A stretch of 64,000 bases of DNA, taken from assembly GCA_902729315.2 (NCBI GenBank), contig LR746267.1:3480386-3544385 (forward strand), written 5' to 3'. The stretch is from Spirodela intermedia. Taxonomy: Eukaryota > Streptophyta > Magnoliopsida > Alismatales > Araceae. Of this stretch, positions 63,740-64,000 are shown piece by piece (positions within the stretch are counted from its first letter, which is position 1; every line of letters begins with the position of its first letter). The notes beneath the pieces were generated by a model that had not been told where the DNA came from, did no database searches, and worked only from the letters and a program-made list of their open reading frames with translations. The translations under genes and the position numbers were made by a program.

Positions 63740-64000
63740 CAGCGGAGAAGAACCTCCGCCATGGCCGCCGGTGGACCCCCAAGTGACAAACCTTCTGCTA
63801 GGTTTCTAACAAGCGGGCCGTTACAGGTGCGAGTTAAAGCTCAGTAAAGAGGACGGATTATCAAAAGAAATCATTCTTGAAGGTAGGTCTGTCACAAACC
63901 AAGCAACTGAAAACATGTGAAATTAGCAAAAAAGGCTTTTCTTTGGCTCTTGCCCACCTGATTGATTCCCTCATTTGTACCAGGTCTCCATTAAAGGCGC
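63740..64000. other. TraB gene upstream flank
   Basis: The 5' flank and probable promoter of the TraB-family gene. No boxes stand out and the window ends before any other gene. Confidence 0.5.

Overview
The window is nuclear DNA from a flowering plant. Its protein-coding genes are interrupted by many short GT-AG introns, and they encode plant families: a gibberellin 2-oxidase, secretory class III peroxidases, GPAT9, a TraB-family protein and a CHERP-like SURP/CID protein. Intergenic DNA is AT-rich and unusually loaded with (GA)n/(CT)n microsatellites. I cannot name the species. There are no prokaryotic, viral or organellar gene sets.

Layout. 1-1962: 3' part of a class-III (C20) GA 2-oxidase on +. 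2.0-6.4 kb: GA/CT microsatellites, two local tandem duplications and one weak GC-rich gene candidate. 6.36-13.6 kb: an eight-exon NEPRO-like (nucleolus and neural progenitor protein N-terminal domain) gene on +, preceded by clustered TGGGCC boxes. 14.8-28.6 kb: a large inverted duplication. Its inner arms (15671-20958 and 22286-27573, 5288 bp each, spacer 1327 bp) look identical, while the outer flanks are homologous but diverged. Each arm carries an intact class III peroxidase gene, the two transcribed away from each other, and a broken NHL/LEA2-like reading frame. 28.6-33.1 kb: AT-rich DNA without convincing genes. 33.15-41.67 kb: a third, diverged copy of the same module in the orientation of the right arm, with its own intact peroxidase and an intact NHL/LEA2-like frame.

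42.7-63.7 kb: three genes in tandem on the minus strand. They are GPAT9 (12 exons, 371 aa), a CHERP-like SURP+CID protein (3 exons, 683 aa) and a TraB-family protein (9 exons, 454 aa). I built these gene models by hand from splice sites and reading phase; every model closes in frame.

The genes do not form one pathway. The single-copy genes are housekeeping (nucleolar protein, ER glycerolipid synthesis, pre-mRNA processing, membrane-contact or mitochondrial protein), with one hormone-catabolism gene at the left edge. The notable biology is structural: a three-copy peroxidase module in which two copies form a near-perfect palindrome inside an older, diverged inverted duplication. I saw no clear candidate for a wholly new molecular system.
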